Below, piece after piece: positions 43,774-52,933 of a stretch of 64,000 bases of DNA. The position numbers and the translations under genes are program-made. This DNA is from Pedobacter insulae. GTDB taxonomy: Bacteria > Bacteroidota > Bacteroidia > Sphingobacteriales > Sphingobacteriaceae. The stretch lies in the NCBI RefSeq assembly GCF_900113525.1, contig NZ_FOPP01000002.1, positions 62,001 through 126,000 on the forward strand, given 5' to 3'. How positions within the stretch are numbered: position 1 is the first letter of the stretch; each line of letters starts with the position of its first letter. Below the pieces are notes generated by a model. It did not search any database. It was not told the DNA's origin and was given only the letters and a program-made list of their open reading frames with translations.

Positions 43774-44940
43774 ATGTCCGAAAATTTTGAAACCATTGCC
43801 ATTCGTACCCAAACAGAAAGAAGTAGTCATAAAGAACATTCCTCAGCCATCTATTTAACCTCGAGTTATAAGTTTGACGACGCCGAAGAAATGCGTGCCT
43901 TATTTGCAAATGAAAAGGAGGGGAATGTGTATAGTCGCTATTCTAATCCTAACACATCCGAGTTTATAGAGAAAATGTGTTTATTGGAAGGTGCAGAAGA
44001 TGGATTTGCTACGGCAACAGGTATGGCTTCTATTTTCACAACATTTGGGGCTTTTCTTAAAAGTGGCGACCATATTGTTTCAAGTCGTTCGGTATTTGGT
44101 TCAACTCATCAGCTATTAACTACAGTTTTCTCAAAATGGGGTGTCACCTTCGATTATGCAGATTTAGATAAGCCACAAGATTGGGAAGTGCTGATTAAGC
44201 CAAATACCAGGATCATTTTTGTAGAAACACCGTCAAACCCCGGTATCGATGTGATTGATCTAGAATTTTTAGCTGGATTAGCAAAAAAACATAAAGTTTT
44301 ATTTGTAGTCGACAATTGTTTTGCAACACCTTACTTGCAACAGCCAATTAAATTGGGAGCGGATATTTCTATCCATTCGGCAACAAAATACATCGACGGA
44401 CAAGGTCGTGTGCTTGGAGGCATTATTTTAGGAAGTAAGGCTTTGATTAGTGAAGTAATTACTTTTGCCCGCCATAGCGGTCCGTCTTTGTCTCCATTTA
44501 ATGCTTGGATATTGTCAAAAAGTTTAGAGACGCTTGCTGTTCGGATGGATCGCCATTGTGAAAATGCATTAAAGGTGGCGGAATATTTAGAAAACCATCC
44601 TCAAATTAAATTAGTAAAATATCCGTTTCTTCCGTCGCATCCCCAATATGAGATCGCTAAAAAACAAATGAAACAAGGCGGAGGCATTGTTACGATTGTG
44701 GTAAAAGGAGGTATAGCTGGTGCTCGTAAATTTATGGATGGTTTGAAAATGTTTTCTATTTCAGCTAACTTGGCTGATACACGTTCCATTGCAACGCATC
44801 CCGCAACAAGTACGCATTCCAAGTTAACTGAAGAGCAGCGCTTAGAGGTTGGTATTGAGCAAGGATCAGTGCGTTTATCGATTGGATTGGAGCATGTAGA
44901 TGATATTTTAAAAGACATTGAAGATGCACTTAATAGTTAA
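43774..44940 (+). CDS. metZ: O-succinylhomoserine sulfhydrylase-like PLP enzyme
   Basis: 388 residues of the Cys/Met-metabolism PLP family. The PLP lysine is Lys205 in SIHSATKYIDGQGRVLGG. SGPSLSPFNAWILSKSLETLAVRMDRH and the late ATHPATSTHSKLT are characteristic of MetZ/cystathionine gamma-synthase. It would add sulfide to activated homoserine in methionine synthesis; cystathionine gamma-synthase or O-acetylhomoserine use is the main alternative. One base after the OsmC gene, followed by a DUF1801 gene. Confidence 0.8.
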   Translation: MSENFETIAIRTQTERSSHKEHSSAIYLTSSYKFDDAEEMRALFANEKEGNVYSRYSNPNTSEFIEKMCLLEGAEDGFATATGMASIFTTFGAFLKSGDHIVSSRSVFGSTHQLLTTVFSKWGVTFDYADLDKPQDWEVLIKPNTRIIFVETPSNPGIDVIDLEFLAGLAKKHKVLFVVDNCFATPYLQQPIKLGADISIHSATKYIDGQGRVLGGIILGSKALISEVITFARHSGPSLSPFNAWILSKSLETLAVRMDRHCENALKVAEYLENHPQIKLVKYPFLPSHPQYEIAKKQMKQGGGIVTIVVKGGIAGARKFMDGLKMFSISANLADTRSIATHPATSTHSKLTEEQRLEVGIEQGSVRLSIGLEHVDDILKDIEDALNS

Positions 44941-44945
44941 CCGGT

Positions 44946-45368
44946 ATGGCTAAAAGCAAGACTGCTGAAACAACTCAAGATGTCGTAGAGTTTATCAATT
45001 CCTTTGCTGATACAACTCAAAAACGAGAAGATAGCCTAGCGTTATTGACATTGATGCAAAATGTTTCTGGCGATGAGCCTAAAATGTGGGGACCATCCAT
45101 CATTGGTTTTGGCAGTTATCATTACAAATATGAAAGCGGTCATGAAGGCGATGCTCCTCTTGTTGGTTTTTCGCCTCGTAAAGCAGCAATTTCCTTATAT
45201 ATTTATACTGGTTTAGCGGATCAGGAAGCCTTATTGAAAGACTTGGGTAAATTTAAAATGGCAAAAGCTTGCCTATATGTTAAAAAACTGAGTGACGTCA
45301 ACGAGGCGGTTCTAACAAAAATGATCCAAGCAGGAATTAGTTATTTAAAATCAAAATACCCTAAATAA
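44946..45368 (+). CDS. DUF1801-domain protein
   Basis: 140 residues with the YdhG-like DUF1801 fold: VVEFINSFADTTQKREDSLALLTLMQNVSG, then PKMWGPSIIGFGSYHYKYESGHEGDAPLVGFSPRK split by short loops, then KACLYVKKLSDVNEAVLTKMI. Related proteins have been linked to iron chaperone or frataxin-like roles in Firmicutes, which does not establish function here. Five bases after the MetZ-like gene; the VOC gene follows 11 bases later. Confidence 0.83.
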   Translation: MAKSKTAETTQDVVEFINSFADTTQKREDSLALLTLMQNVSGDEPKMWGPSIIGFGSYHYKYESGHEGDAPLVGFSPRKAAISLYIYTGLADQEALLKDLGKFKMAKACLYVKKLSDVNEAVLTKMIQAGISYLKSKYPK

Positions 45369-45379
45369 AACTTATAACC

Positions 45380-45817
45380 ATGGCAACTACAAACACTTAC
45401 TTGAATTTTAACGGCAATTGCGAAGAAGCATTTACTTTTTACAAAGCTGTATTCGGCGGAGAATTTAATTACATCGGTAGGTTTAACGAAATGCCTCCGC
45501 AAGAAGGTAATATGATGTCTGAAGAAGATGGCAACAGGATCATGCACGTATCACTACCAATTGGGACTTCAATTTTAATGGGGAGCGACACGGGAGGCGA
45601 ATGGGCGTCGAGCTATGTGCCTGGAAATAATTTTTCCGTTTCTATTACAGCAGACAGCAAAGAAGAGGCCGACAGGTTGTTTAAAGGCCTAGCTGAGAGT
45701 GGAAATGTTACTATGCCATTAAGCGACACATTTTGGGGTGATTATTTCGGAATGCTGACTGATAAATTCGGTATTGGTTGGATGATAAGCTTTAATGAAA
45801 ACGCCCAAAAAGTTTAA
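45380..45817 (+). CDS. VOC-superfamily (PhnB/YjdN-like) protein
   Basis: 145 residues. The first beta-alpha-beta unit is TNTYLNFNGNCEEAFTFYKAVFGGEF and the second repeat begins NNFSVSITADSKEEADRLF. The end WGDYFGMLTDKFGIGWMISF is a hallmark of the PhnB/3-demethylubiquinone-9-methyltransferase-like VOC group. Enzymatic role is unknown; the annotated names of this branch are misleading. Last gene of the plus-strand run ispE-OsmC-MetZ-DUF1801-VOC. Confidence 0.83.
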   Translation: MATTNTYLNFNGNCEEAFTFYKAVFGGEFNYIGRFNEMPPQEGNMMSEEDGNRIMHVSLPIGTSILMGSDTGGEWASSYVPGNNFSVSITADSKEEADRLFKGLAESGNVTMPLSDTFWGDYFGMLTDKFGIGWMISFNENAQKV

Positions 45818-45873
45818 TACTGGCTTGTTCGTAAGTTGTTCAGAAAAAAGCATGTTTTCTTCAAGAAACTATC

Positions 45874-45908
45874 CTGAAGCAGTCGTGAAAGATTCGTGAC
45901 GGCTTCAG
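45874..45908. repeat. imperfect nested inverted repeat in the VOC/LapA gap
   Basis: CTGAAGC (45874-45880) pairs with GCTTCAG (45902-45908). Inside, GTC/GAC and GAA/TTC pair as well, separated by short mismatches. A second weaker hairpin (45923-45941) follows. It may end one or both convergent transcripts, but no U tract follows. Confidence 0.5.
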
Positions 45909-45995
45909 AAAAGCCTTGTGATCGCTTCATGGCCGAAGGCGATTCAAAAAGCGGTCGAAAAATCCCAATTAACTTTCGAATGAACATGGCTACTG

Positions 45996-46280
45996 TTAGC
46001 TGATATAGTCCCTGTCTTCGTCACTTAAGGCAGATTTGTTCTCATTTGTTGGATAACCTTTTTCGATCTCTGCATCGTAACTGCTGATTGTTTTTCGTGG
46101 TCTTCCAACAATAAAACCGAGAATAAATCCGATTAGGATACAAACTCCAATGACCAAAAGCTTTGATACCGGAACAGGTGCTCCGATTAGAAAATTAAAT
46201 TCAACTGCATCACGATTTACCATTAAAAAAATGGTTAGTAGGCAGGTGATCAGGATCACGAATATGGTTTTTGCTTTCAT
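45996..46280 (-). CDS. LapA-domain (DUF1049) small membrane protein
   Basis: 94 residues with two hydrophobic helices (about 5-22 and 39-60) around NRDAVEFNFLIGAPVPVSKLL, the typical LapA/DUF1049 layout. A polar C-terminal tail follows. LapA proteins are inner-membrane proteins linked in E. coli to LPS assembly. The gene starts 3 bases after the stop of the large barrel protein and is presumably co-transcribed with it. Confidence 0.75.
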   Translation of the reverse strand: MKAKTIFVILITCLLTIFLMVNRDAVEFNFLIGAPVPVSKLLVIGVCILIGFILGFIVGRPRKTISSYDAEIEKGYPTNENKSALSDEDRDYIS

Positions 46281-46283
46281 AAT

Positions 46284-49100
46284 TTAAAAACTATAGTTAA
46301 AAATCAACTCTAATATAGGGTTTTGCTTATAACTTTGATTTACAAATATAACCCTTGCTCCTAAATCAACAATGGGTTGATAACGCAGTAGGTTCATACT
46401 ACTACGCAATTCGAAGCCGAAAGTTTTAGGTTGTGCAAGATTTGTTTGTTTTACAATGTTTTCATAATGGCTAAATAACCCACCTCTAATGTTTCTAATG
46501 TAGGCTAAAGGCCCAATTTCTGCGTCCGGAAAGGCGATGGGGAACCTATAATTTAGCAACAAGGTGTTTTGTAGTTTGCTTTTTGCTTTTATTTGTGCGT
46601 AGCCATAAACAGTGGTAATTTCTCTACTAGCATTAAATAACCCAGTTGTATTTTGGTAGTTCAAGCCCATAGAGAAAGTATGGTTTTTAAGAATTCCTGG
46701 GAAATACAGATTGCTTTCAAGTGCAAATAATTTGCCCTTTACTTTATTGTCGAACGGTTGATGAAAATACTTAAAACTGAAGACCTGGGCAAATTTTGGC
46801 GCCAAATCTCTTTCGGCAGTGCGTATGGTGTGTGTAAAAGCGAATCGATAATTTAGTGGAAAAGTTAATGTGCTATTAATTGCTTTAGCATCCGTTTCAT
46901 TTAAGTTTCTATCTGTATAGCTAGTGCCAATCTCTCCAATAAAGTTGTAGTTGTGGTTAAAACTATTAATGCTTAAAGGTAAACTCGCTTTGATGTTGAT
47001 GTAGTTTTCCCTCCAATTAGCTTGCGAGACCTGTGTTGCGTTTTTTAGCTTGTAAAAAGCAGTTCGTGCCCGGTTTCTATAAATTGCGCTAAAAATTGGG
47101 TACAGCGCCTTAAATGTGAAGCCGGCATTATATGCAATTTTCCGAAGATCGCTATCGTAGTCCATTCCTGCATAGAAGTCTAAGGTACTTAACAGGTCGG
47201 TTGATTTTAACTGTATTCCCGGCTTGTCTAAATCCTCAAATTTTGGGCTTAAGCTATGGAAATTAAAGAGGTTTGCGAAAGGACGATAAGGTTTAGATTC
47301 AAGTACTTGATCAGGAATTTCTTTAAAAACGTCCTCGGTCTTTTCTTGTCGCTGAGCTTCCTCTCCAAAGTAAATAAAACTATTTTCCTGTACTTCTTTA
47401 CGCACGATCGGCGCTTGGACAATATCGTAACCCATTAAATGATATTCGTTGAACAAGAGGCTTTTTCCCTCTTTCGTTAAGCTGCCATTAAAGGCTCCGT
47501 ATTTAGAGGCGCTCAGGGCGACGATCTTTTTGTCGATGGGGTTTACCTCAAAAAGATTGTTGATGCCGTTTAAATGTGCATTAAAAACGACCCTGTCGCC
47601 ATTAAATACTGGCCTGCTAAGTTGTTGTTGTGTAAAGTCAATTATTTTATCCGGTTTTTCGTCTCCTTCACGCGTCCATAATGCTTTTCCAGATTCGCTC
47701 ACGCTAACCCATGCAATTTTTGAACCATTGTTATTTAGCGCTGGAGTTTGAAGCATATCGCCTTCTTTATTTGGATGGGTTTTAATGATGGTTCCGTTTT
47801 GTGGGTCGAGTTCAACAAGGTTGGCTTGATTACTTAAATCAATTTGCACTGCAATTAACTTGTTGCCATCCGTCGAAAGGCTGGGAGAGAAGAGCCTGGT
47901 TTTAAAAGTGAGCTGTTTTTTTTGTTGCGTAAGAAAATTATAAGAGCAAATGACACTGTAGCTGCGTTGCTTATATCTTGGATCAAATCTGATTTCATCC
48001 CAAACTAAAATGTTGTTGGTGTAGCTAAACCATGGTTGTTCTTGATAGGCAATGCTGAAAAGTTTTTTTTCGTTTTTGGAAGAGTCTATCAGAACAAAAG
48101 TCGGCGGTGATGCTTTGCTGTGTTTTAACGATAAAATCTGATTGCTTCCAAATGCTGTTGGCAAAAAGTAATTCGTGGCAAATTTGGCTTTTTGATTTAA
48201 CACCTCATATTCATCACTTTTGTTTTCCGTATCTTGTTTCAGCCAGGCGTTTTTGAGAAGCTCGAGATTGTACTTGTACCACTGATTGGTATTTTTCCCC
48301 GTAAGCTTTTTTAAGCTCCTCGAAAATGGATATAACCGAAAAGGTCTTTTCTGAATATCTCCGAACAAGCTATCGACACTGTGTTTGCCAAATTCTTTCC
48401 TAAGTTGGGAAGTCAGTAAATATCCGAGTTGGTAATACCCTGGAGTTTGGTCTTTGCTAGAGCCAAAATAAGATTTGGAGTAGGAGAGTTTTTGATTGTT
48501 TAGAAGGGATGTTCTAAAAGGCATGATCCAGGAAGGTTGTCTTCCGCGACCCGCATTGGTTAAGGAAGTTTCAGTGCTAACTGCATCGCCTTCAAAGAAC
48601 CAGATTGGGACGCTAACGCCGAGGTAAGCAAAGTAAATTTCCTCGGGAAAGGGATAGGCTTTTCCGCCCGTTAATTTGTCGAATTGAGCAACATGTCTCA
48701 ACTCGTGAACTGCTAAATTATTTAACCAATCTTGACTGTCAAATTGCTGCGGGGGAGTAGTATAAAATTGCGACTTTTTTGGTGCCAGTTGAACGAAGCC
48801 ATTTGCCATTATTCCGCGGTTCTGAAACACAATTGGGATGGTAGTTTTTTGTTGGTTTAATGAGTGCCCAACCTGAGGGTAAATTTTCGGTATTGTGTTA
48901 GCCATTCGCTGAGCTTCTTTTTCGAGTTCGGCAGGGTAGATGATTTTAAATCCCGAAATATTGATTTGTCTCCATTTTACACTAAGTGGGTTTTGCTCCG
49001 CGTCAAAAACCTGTCCAAAAACACTGAGAGAAGTTAAACTTAATATTAATGTGTATAATATGCTGATTTTAAAATTGTTATATGGTATATTTAGTGTCAT
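46284..49100 (-). CDS. putative gluzincin metalloprotease - beta-propeller - outer-membrane barrel fusion protein
   Basis: 938 residues with a signal peptide (cleavage near VFGQ). The N-terminal domain (about 35-290) has the zinc-protease motif HELRH (132-136) and a downstream Glu170 in WFFEGDAVSTE, an HExxH...E gluzincin pattern of peptidase-MA type. The middle (about 300-560) has TolB/WD40-like propeller blades (FSPSLSTDGNKL, LNNNGSKIAWVS). The C-terminus (about 650-938) alternates amphipathic strands and ends LELIFNYSF with a terminal Phe, as outer-membrane barrels do. A surface or periplasmic protease anchored in the outer membrane is inferred. lapA follows it. Confidence 0.75.
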   Translation of the reverse strand: MTLNIPYNNFKISILYTLILSLTSLSVFGQVFDAEQNPLSVKWRQINISGFKIIYPAELEKEAQRMANTIPKIYPQVGHSLNQQKTTIPIVFQNRGIMANGFVQLAPKKSQFYTTPPQQFDSQDWLNNLAVHELRHVAQFDKLTGGKAYPFPEEIYFAYLGVSVPIWFFEGDAVSTETSLTNAGRGRQPSWIMPFRTSLLNNQKLSYSKSYFGSSKDQTPGYYQLGYLLTSQLRKEFGKHSVDSLFGDIQKRPFRLYPFSRSLKKLTGKNTNQWYKYNLELLKNAWLKQDTENKSDEYEVLNQKAKFATNYFLPTAFGSNQILSLKHSKASPPTFVLIDSSKNEKKLFSIAYQEQPWFSYTNNILVWDEIRFDPRYKQRSYSVICSYNFLTQQKKQLTFKTRLFSPSLSTDGNKLIAVQIDLSNQANLVELDPQNGTIIKTHPNKEGDMLQTPALNNNGSKIAWVSVSESGKALWTREGDEKPDKIIDFTQQQLSRPVFNGDRVVFNAHLNGINNLFEVNPIDKKIVALSASKYGAFNGSLTKEGKSLLFNEYHLMGYDIVQAPIVRKEVQENSFIYFGEEAQRQEKTEDVFKEIPDQVLESKPYRPFANLFNFHSLSPKFEDLDKPGIQLKSTDLLSTLDFYAGMDYDSDLRKIAYNAGFTFKALYPIFSAIYRNRARTAFYKLKNATQVSQANWRENYINIKASLPLSINSFNHNYNFIGEIGTSYTDRNLNETDAKAINSTLTFPLNYRFAFTHTIRTAERDLAPKFAQVFSFKYFHQPFDNKVKGKLFALESNLYFPGILKNHTFSMGLNYQNTTGLFNASREITTVYGYAQIKAKSKLQNTLLLNYRFPIAFPDAEIGPLAYIRNIRGGLFSHYENIVKQTNLAQPKTFGFELRSSMNLLRYQPIVDLGARVIFVNQSYKQNPILELIFNYSF

Positions 49101-49614
49101 TAAAATGGAATGCTAAAATTATTAGTTTTTAAGAGGAGTGTAATGTTTATTTGATTTAATTTTTAGATTATTTGGTTGTGTTTAAAGCTTTGATTAACAA
49201 TTTAATATAAAGAATATATAAAGTCTGTTAAATTGCTTGTTTGTGTGGTATTTTCGGTTATTTTTACCCTTTTTTGCTTGGTTTTTTGTAATTATACATA
49301 AGTATTTTATTTATCGGTTAATATACACTAATTACCCGTTATTTCTGCATATAAAAATTCAAATAAATTCTAAGATGTATAAGGATTAGATGATTTTACT
49401 AGCATGACTCCGGCCGGTTTTGCTTCTTTTTTGCATCTAATACAAGGCGGCCTTTAGAGGGTTTTATGGTCTGAAAATCCTTTCCCCTACCCTAGGGGAA
49501 GGCAAGCTTAGCGTATGTTTAGAGGAGTAAAAATTTGAAGTTATAAACTACCCTAAAGAGTTGTTGATAAGGGCTCCTCAACGATCATCAAAACTCGAAT
49601 AATCATGGATTGTT
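49101..49614. other. 514-base gene-free region
   Basis: No credible coding frame. The first 280 bases are very AT-rich and must hold the promoter of the metalloprotease gene, but I see no clear -7 box. At 49482-49500 a perfect 8-bp hairpin TTCCCCTA-CCC-TAGGGGAA lies in a locally GC-richer patch that looks like a remnant of a dispersed repeat. Confidence 0.5.
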
Positions 49615-50511
49615 TTAGACCTTATTTTTTCGCTTTTTATAGATAGGATATAAGAATACTGCGCCTAAAATTAGCAGTGAACCCAGGTAAAAACCACCTG
49701 TCATTTGCTCTCTGCTACCAAAGAATATAAAGGCGAGTATGATGCCATAAACAGGCTCTAGATTCGTAATTAACGCCACTCGAAAAGCGGACAAAGTTCG
49801 CATTACAGCTACGCCAGCAACGTAAGCCAAAGCCGTACATATTGTACCCAAAACCAGTAGATAGAACCAATCACTTAAGCTCAAATTAAACGTTTCCTGT
49901 GCCAGACTCAAGTCGAACAACCTATAAATAGTAATCCAAAAGAAAGCTCCTGAAAGCTCATAAAATCCGATAATACTAGGGTTTGTTTTTTGAACTAGTG
50001 TAGAATTTATGGTAGAAAAGAAGCTAGCGGCCACGGCAGACAAGAGGCCAAAAATGATCCCCGTGGTATATTTAGATTCGAATTTGAAAATCAAGTAGAT
50101 GCCTATGATGATTACCAGACCGATGAATATATCGCCTTTAGAGATACTTTGCTTTTTAATAATGGGCTCCAGAATGGCAATAAATAAGGTAACTGAGGAG
50201 AGACAGATTAAACTAACAGAAACGTTCGCAACTTTGATTGCATGAAAAAAGAAAATCCAATGTATAGCTACAATACTTCCGGTAAAGAAAAATTGAAGAA
50301 ATTGTTTCCTAGAAACCTTGATATCGGTTTTACTCCACAGAAAATAAGCAAACAAGCTGATGCTGGCAATCAATACCCTGTACCAAACCATTTGTACCGC
50401 ATCAATAGTGATTAGTGCTCCTAAGATGCCCGTAAACCCCCACACAAATACCGTTAAATGTAGTATTATTAAATTTTTGCGGTCGGCTGTGGCTTTTTGC
50501 AGGTCGTTCAT
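49615..50511 (-). CDS. DMT-superfamily (EamA-type) transporter
   Basis: 298 residues with ten predicted transmembrane helices in two EamA repeats (about 10-140 and 152-290). VFVWGFTGILGALI opens the first, and GTICTALAYVAGVAVMRTLSAFRVALITNLEPVYGIILAF is the typical end of the second, with the ExVxxxxx helix that gives the family its pattern. Members export amino acids or metabolites; substrate unknown. Its start overlaps the LptG-type permease stop by one base. Confidence 0.87.
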   Translation of the reverse strand: MNDLQKATADRKNLIILHLTVFVWGFTGILGALITIDAVQMVWYRVLIASISLFAYFLWSKTDIKVSRKQFLQFFFTGSIVAIHWIFFFHAIKVANVSVSLICLSSVTLFIAILEPIIKKQSISKGDIFIGLVIIIGIYLIFKFESKYTTGIIFGLLSAVAASFFSTINSTLVQKTNPSIIGFYELSGAFFWITIYRLFDLSLAQETFNLSLSDWFYLLVLGTICTALAYVAGVAVMRTLSAFRVALITNLEPVYGIILAFIFFGSREQMTGGFYLGSLLILGAVFLYPIYKKRKNKV

Positions 50512-51614
50512 TACTTTGGAGCTCGCTTAAGTAAGTAAAAGCCTAAGATACCGAAGAAAATGGTTGGCAGCATGATTGCTGCTAATGGTGGAAGCCCGCC
50601 TTTAGTAGAAAACATTTTTGCAAATTGATTGAAAACTATGTAGGTGAAGCTTAAGAAAATACCGATCCCTAACGGTAAGCCAACACCGCCCCTCACTTTG
50701 CGAGATGATAAGGCTACCCCAATCAAGGTTAGTACAAATGCCGATAAAGGCTGTAACCACCGCTTATATTGTTCAAATAACAAATCGTTCATGACACCGG
50801 AGCCCCTGATTTTTTCTTTGGTGATTTTATCAGATAGTTCTTTATTGCTTAAGCTTTCAAAAATGTTTCCATATGCCGAGAAATCGTCGGGCTTCATATC
50901 TAGCGTGGTATCTTTAGGTACGGTAGTTTCATAGATCATTTTTTCTTTTAAACCATCAATATTTCGTACCGAATAGTCGGATAATGTCCATTTTCGTTTT
51001 AAAGTATCCCATTTAATGGTTTGGGCAATTAACTTCTTTTGAAGAACATCACCTTTAAATTTATCAAGGGTGAAGCTATAACCCACGTTTGTTTTATTGT
51101 CGAATGAATTGATAAAAATATAGGTATTGCTGTCCAATTTCATATGTATTTTTTCCTTAGTATAAGGATCCTTCTTGTTAACAACCTCATTTTCAAACTT
51201 ATTCTTGATTTTATTAGTATAAGGAAGTACATAAAGATTAGAAAGAAGGTTGACTGAAAAAATGATGAATGCCGAAATAAAATATGGACGTAAGAACCTG
51301 TTAAAACTAACCCCACCACTCAGTATAGGTACAATTTCAGTTTGATCGGCCATTTTAGCAGTAAAGAAAATTACGGCAATGAAATTGATCAGCGGGGACA
51401 GCATGTTCACGTAAAATGGAATAGAGCCAGCGTAATATTGAGTAAGAACCTCCCAAATACTCATATTACTTTCCAAGAAATCATCGAGTTTTTCCGAGAG
51501 GTCAAAAATCACAATAATAACCACAAACAGCATAAGGGTATATACGAAAGTACCCAGGTATTTGCCGATAATAAAGGCGTCAATAATTTTTAAGCGTTTG
51601 CGAAAAAAGTTCAT
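50511..51614 (-). CDS. lptG: LptF/LptG-family permease
   Basis: 367 residues. The layout is that of LptF/LptG: two N-terminal helices (about 15-37 and 55-80), a third at 100-120, a periplasmic beta-jellyroll (about 135-265) and three C-terminal helices. FIIGKYLGTFVYTLMLF and LSPLINFIAVIFFTAKMADQTEIVPILSGG are the conserved start. With LptB it lifts LPS from the inner membrane. LptG is favoured over LptF by general resemblance only. It abuts tgt and overlaps the DMT gene by a base. Confidence 0.83.
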   Translation of the reverse strand: MNFFRKRLKIIDAFIIGKYLGTFVYTLMLFVVIIVIFDLSEKLDDFLESNMSIWEVLTQYYAGSIPFYVNMLSPLINFIAVIFFTAKMADQTEIVPILSGGVSFNRFLRPYFISAFIIFSVNLLSNLYVLPYTNKIKNKFENEVVNKKDPYTKEKIHMKLDSNTYIFINSFDNKTNVGYSFTLDKFKGDVLQKKLIAQTIKWDTLKRKWTLSDYSVRNIDGLKEKMIYETTVPKDTTLDMKPDDFSAYGNIFESLSNKELSDKITKEKIRGSGVMNDLLFEQYKRWLQPLSAFVLTLIGVALSSRKVRGGVGLPLGIGIFLSFTYIVFNQFAKMFSTKGGLPPLAAIMLPTIFFGILGFYLLKRAPK

Positions 51615-52745
51615 TTATAATTTATTCCCTAATATACCAACCATTTTGTTTTTCCAAGCGTAAAATTCACCAGCTATTATTTTCTCTCTAGCTTCATTTA
51701 CAAGCCATAAATAGAAATGAAGGTTATGAAGTGTGGCAATCTGAGCTCCAAGTATCTCTTTAGAATGCATCAAATGCCTTAAATAGGCTTTTGAATAAAC
51801 CTGATCAGCATATAAGCCGCTATCAGCGTCTATTGGAGAAAAATCATTTTCCCACTTTTTATTGGTGATGTTGATGATGCCATTTTTAGTAAACAGCATC
51901 CCATTTCTTGCGTTTCTTGTTGGCATTACACAGTCAAACATATCTATGCCTAACGCAATATTCTCCAAAATATTGACTGGTGTACCTACACCCATCAGGT
52001 ATCTGGGTTTCTCTGCTGGTAAGACATTACACACCACTTCTGTCATCGCATACATTTCCTCCGCCGGTTCGCCGACCGATAAACCACCAATTGCATTCCC
52101 TTCACGATCCATACTAGCAATGAATTCCGCCGATTTTATGCGCAAATCTTTATATACAGAACCCTGTACAATTGGAAAAAGGGTTTGTTCAAAGCCATAT
52201 TTAGGATTTGTGGTATCAAAACGATGACAACAACGTTTTAGCCATCTATGGGTCATGTTGATAGAATTGGCAGCGTACTTATAATCACAGGGATAAGGGG
52301 TGCATTCATCAAAGGCCATGATAATATCAGCCCCGATGGTTCGTTGAATGTCCATGGCATATTCTGGTGTAAATAAATGCTTTGAACCATCAATATGCGA
52401 TCTGAAAGTAACACCTTCTTCCTTTATTTTTCGAACTTTACTTAAAGAATAAACTTGATACCCACCACTATCAGTTAATATAGGTTTGTCCCAGCCAATA
52501 AATTTATGTAGGCCCCCTGCAGGTTCAATAATATCCAAGCCCGGTCTTAAGTATAGATGATAAGTATTACCTAAAATAATCTGCGCCTTTATATCCTCTT
52601 TTAGTTCCCGCTGATGCACAGCTTTAACTGTTCCGGCGGTACCTACAGGCATAAAAATAGGTGTTTTTATGTCGCCATGGGCTGTAGTAATTGTTCCTGC
52701 CCTTGCTTTTGATTGGGGGTCGTTTGCCTGTAAATTAAATTTCAT
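51615..52745 (-). CDS. tgt: queuine/preQ1 tRNA-guanine transglycosylase, lacking zinc cysteines
   Basis: 376 residues. It exchanges guanine-34 in GUN anticodons for preQ1. Asp92 in ILTDSGGYQ and the second acidic motif GIDMFDCVMPTRNAR are intact, as is the KAVHQREL N-terminus. Bacterial Tgt normally binds zinc through CxCxxC plus His just before SRAYLHHL. Here that stretch reads DADSGLYADQVYSKAYLRHL with no cysteine, although the His in TLHNL remains. The structural zinc site is thus missing. First gene of the tgt-lptG-DMT unit. Confidence 0.92.
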   Translation of the reverse strand: MKFNLQANDPQSKARAGTITTAHGDIKTPIFMPVGTAGTVKAVHQRELKEDIKAQIILGNTYHLYLRPGLDIIEPAGGLHKFIGWDKPILTDSGGYQVYSLSKVRKIKEEGVTFRSHIDGSKHLFTPEYAMDIQRTIGADIIMAFDECTPYPCDYKYAANSINMTHRWLKRCCHRFDTTNPKYGFEQTLFPIVQGSVYKDLRIKSAEFIASMDREGNAIGGLSVGEPAEEMYAMTEVVCNVLPAEKPRYLMGVGTPVNILENIALGIDMFDCVMPTRNARNGMLFTKNGIINITNKKWENDFSPIDADSGLYADQVYSKAYLRHLMHSKEILGAQIATLHNLHFYLWLVNEAREKIIAGEFYAWKNKMVGILGNKL

Positions 52746-52770
52746 ATATGGGTCTTCATCAAATCGGATG

Positions 52771-52778
52771 CAAAAATA
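52771..52778 (-). promoter_or_regulatory. -7 box for tgt
   Basis: Minus-strand TATTTTTG, a full TAnnTTTG match, 25 bases before the ATG at 52745. Confidence 0.48.
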
Positions 52779-52816
52779 GCCAAAATAATCGTTTAATTCT
52801 GGAAATAGGGAATAAG

Positions 52817-52863
52817 GTCGACTTCGTAAGTCGGCCTTAAAACTGCCGACTTACGAAGTCGGC
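52817..52863. repeat. paired self-complementary palindromes
   Basis: Arms 52817-52835 and 52845-52863 are reverse complements over 19 bp with one mismatch. Each arm is also a hairpin by itself (CGACTT-CGT-AAGTCG and its complement). The element lies in the divergent gap between tgt and the glycosyltransferase gene, so it is not a terminator of either. Confidence 0.8.
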
Positions 52864-52933
52864 ATATATTTTATCAACAAAAGGATACAAATCAGATTAA
52901 AAATGAGAGATTTGTGGCTTTTAGAAAACCATT

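Noticed and set aside
49101-49614. Possible tRNA or small RNA in the large gap
   Set aside because: I found no cloverleaf, CCA end or T-loop consensus; only one short hairpin.
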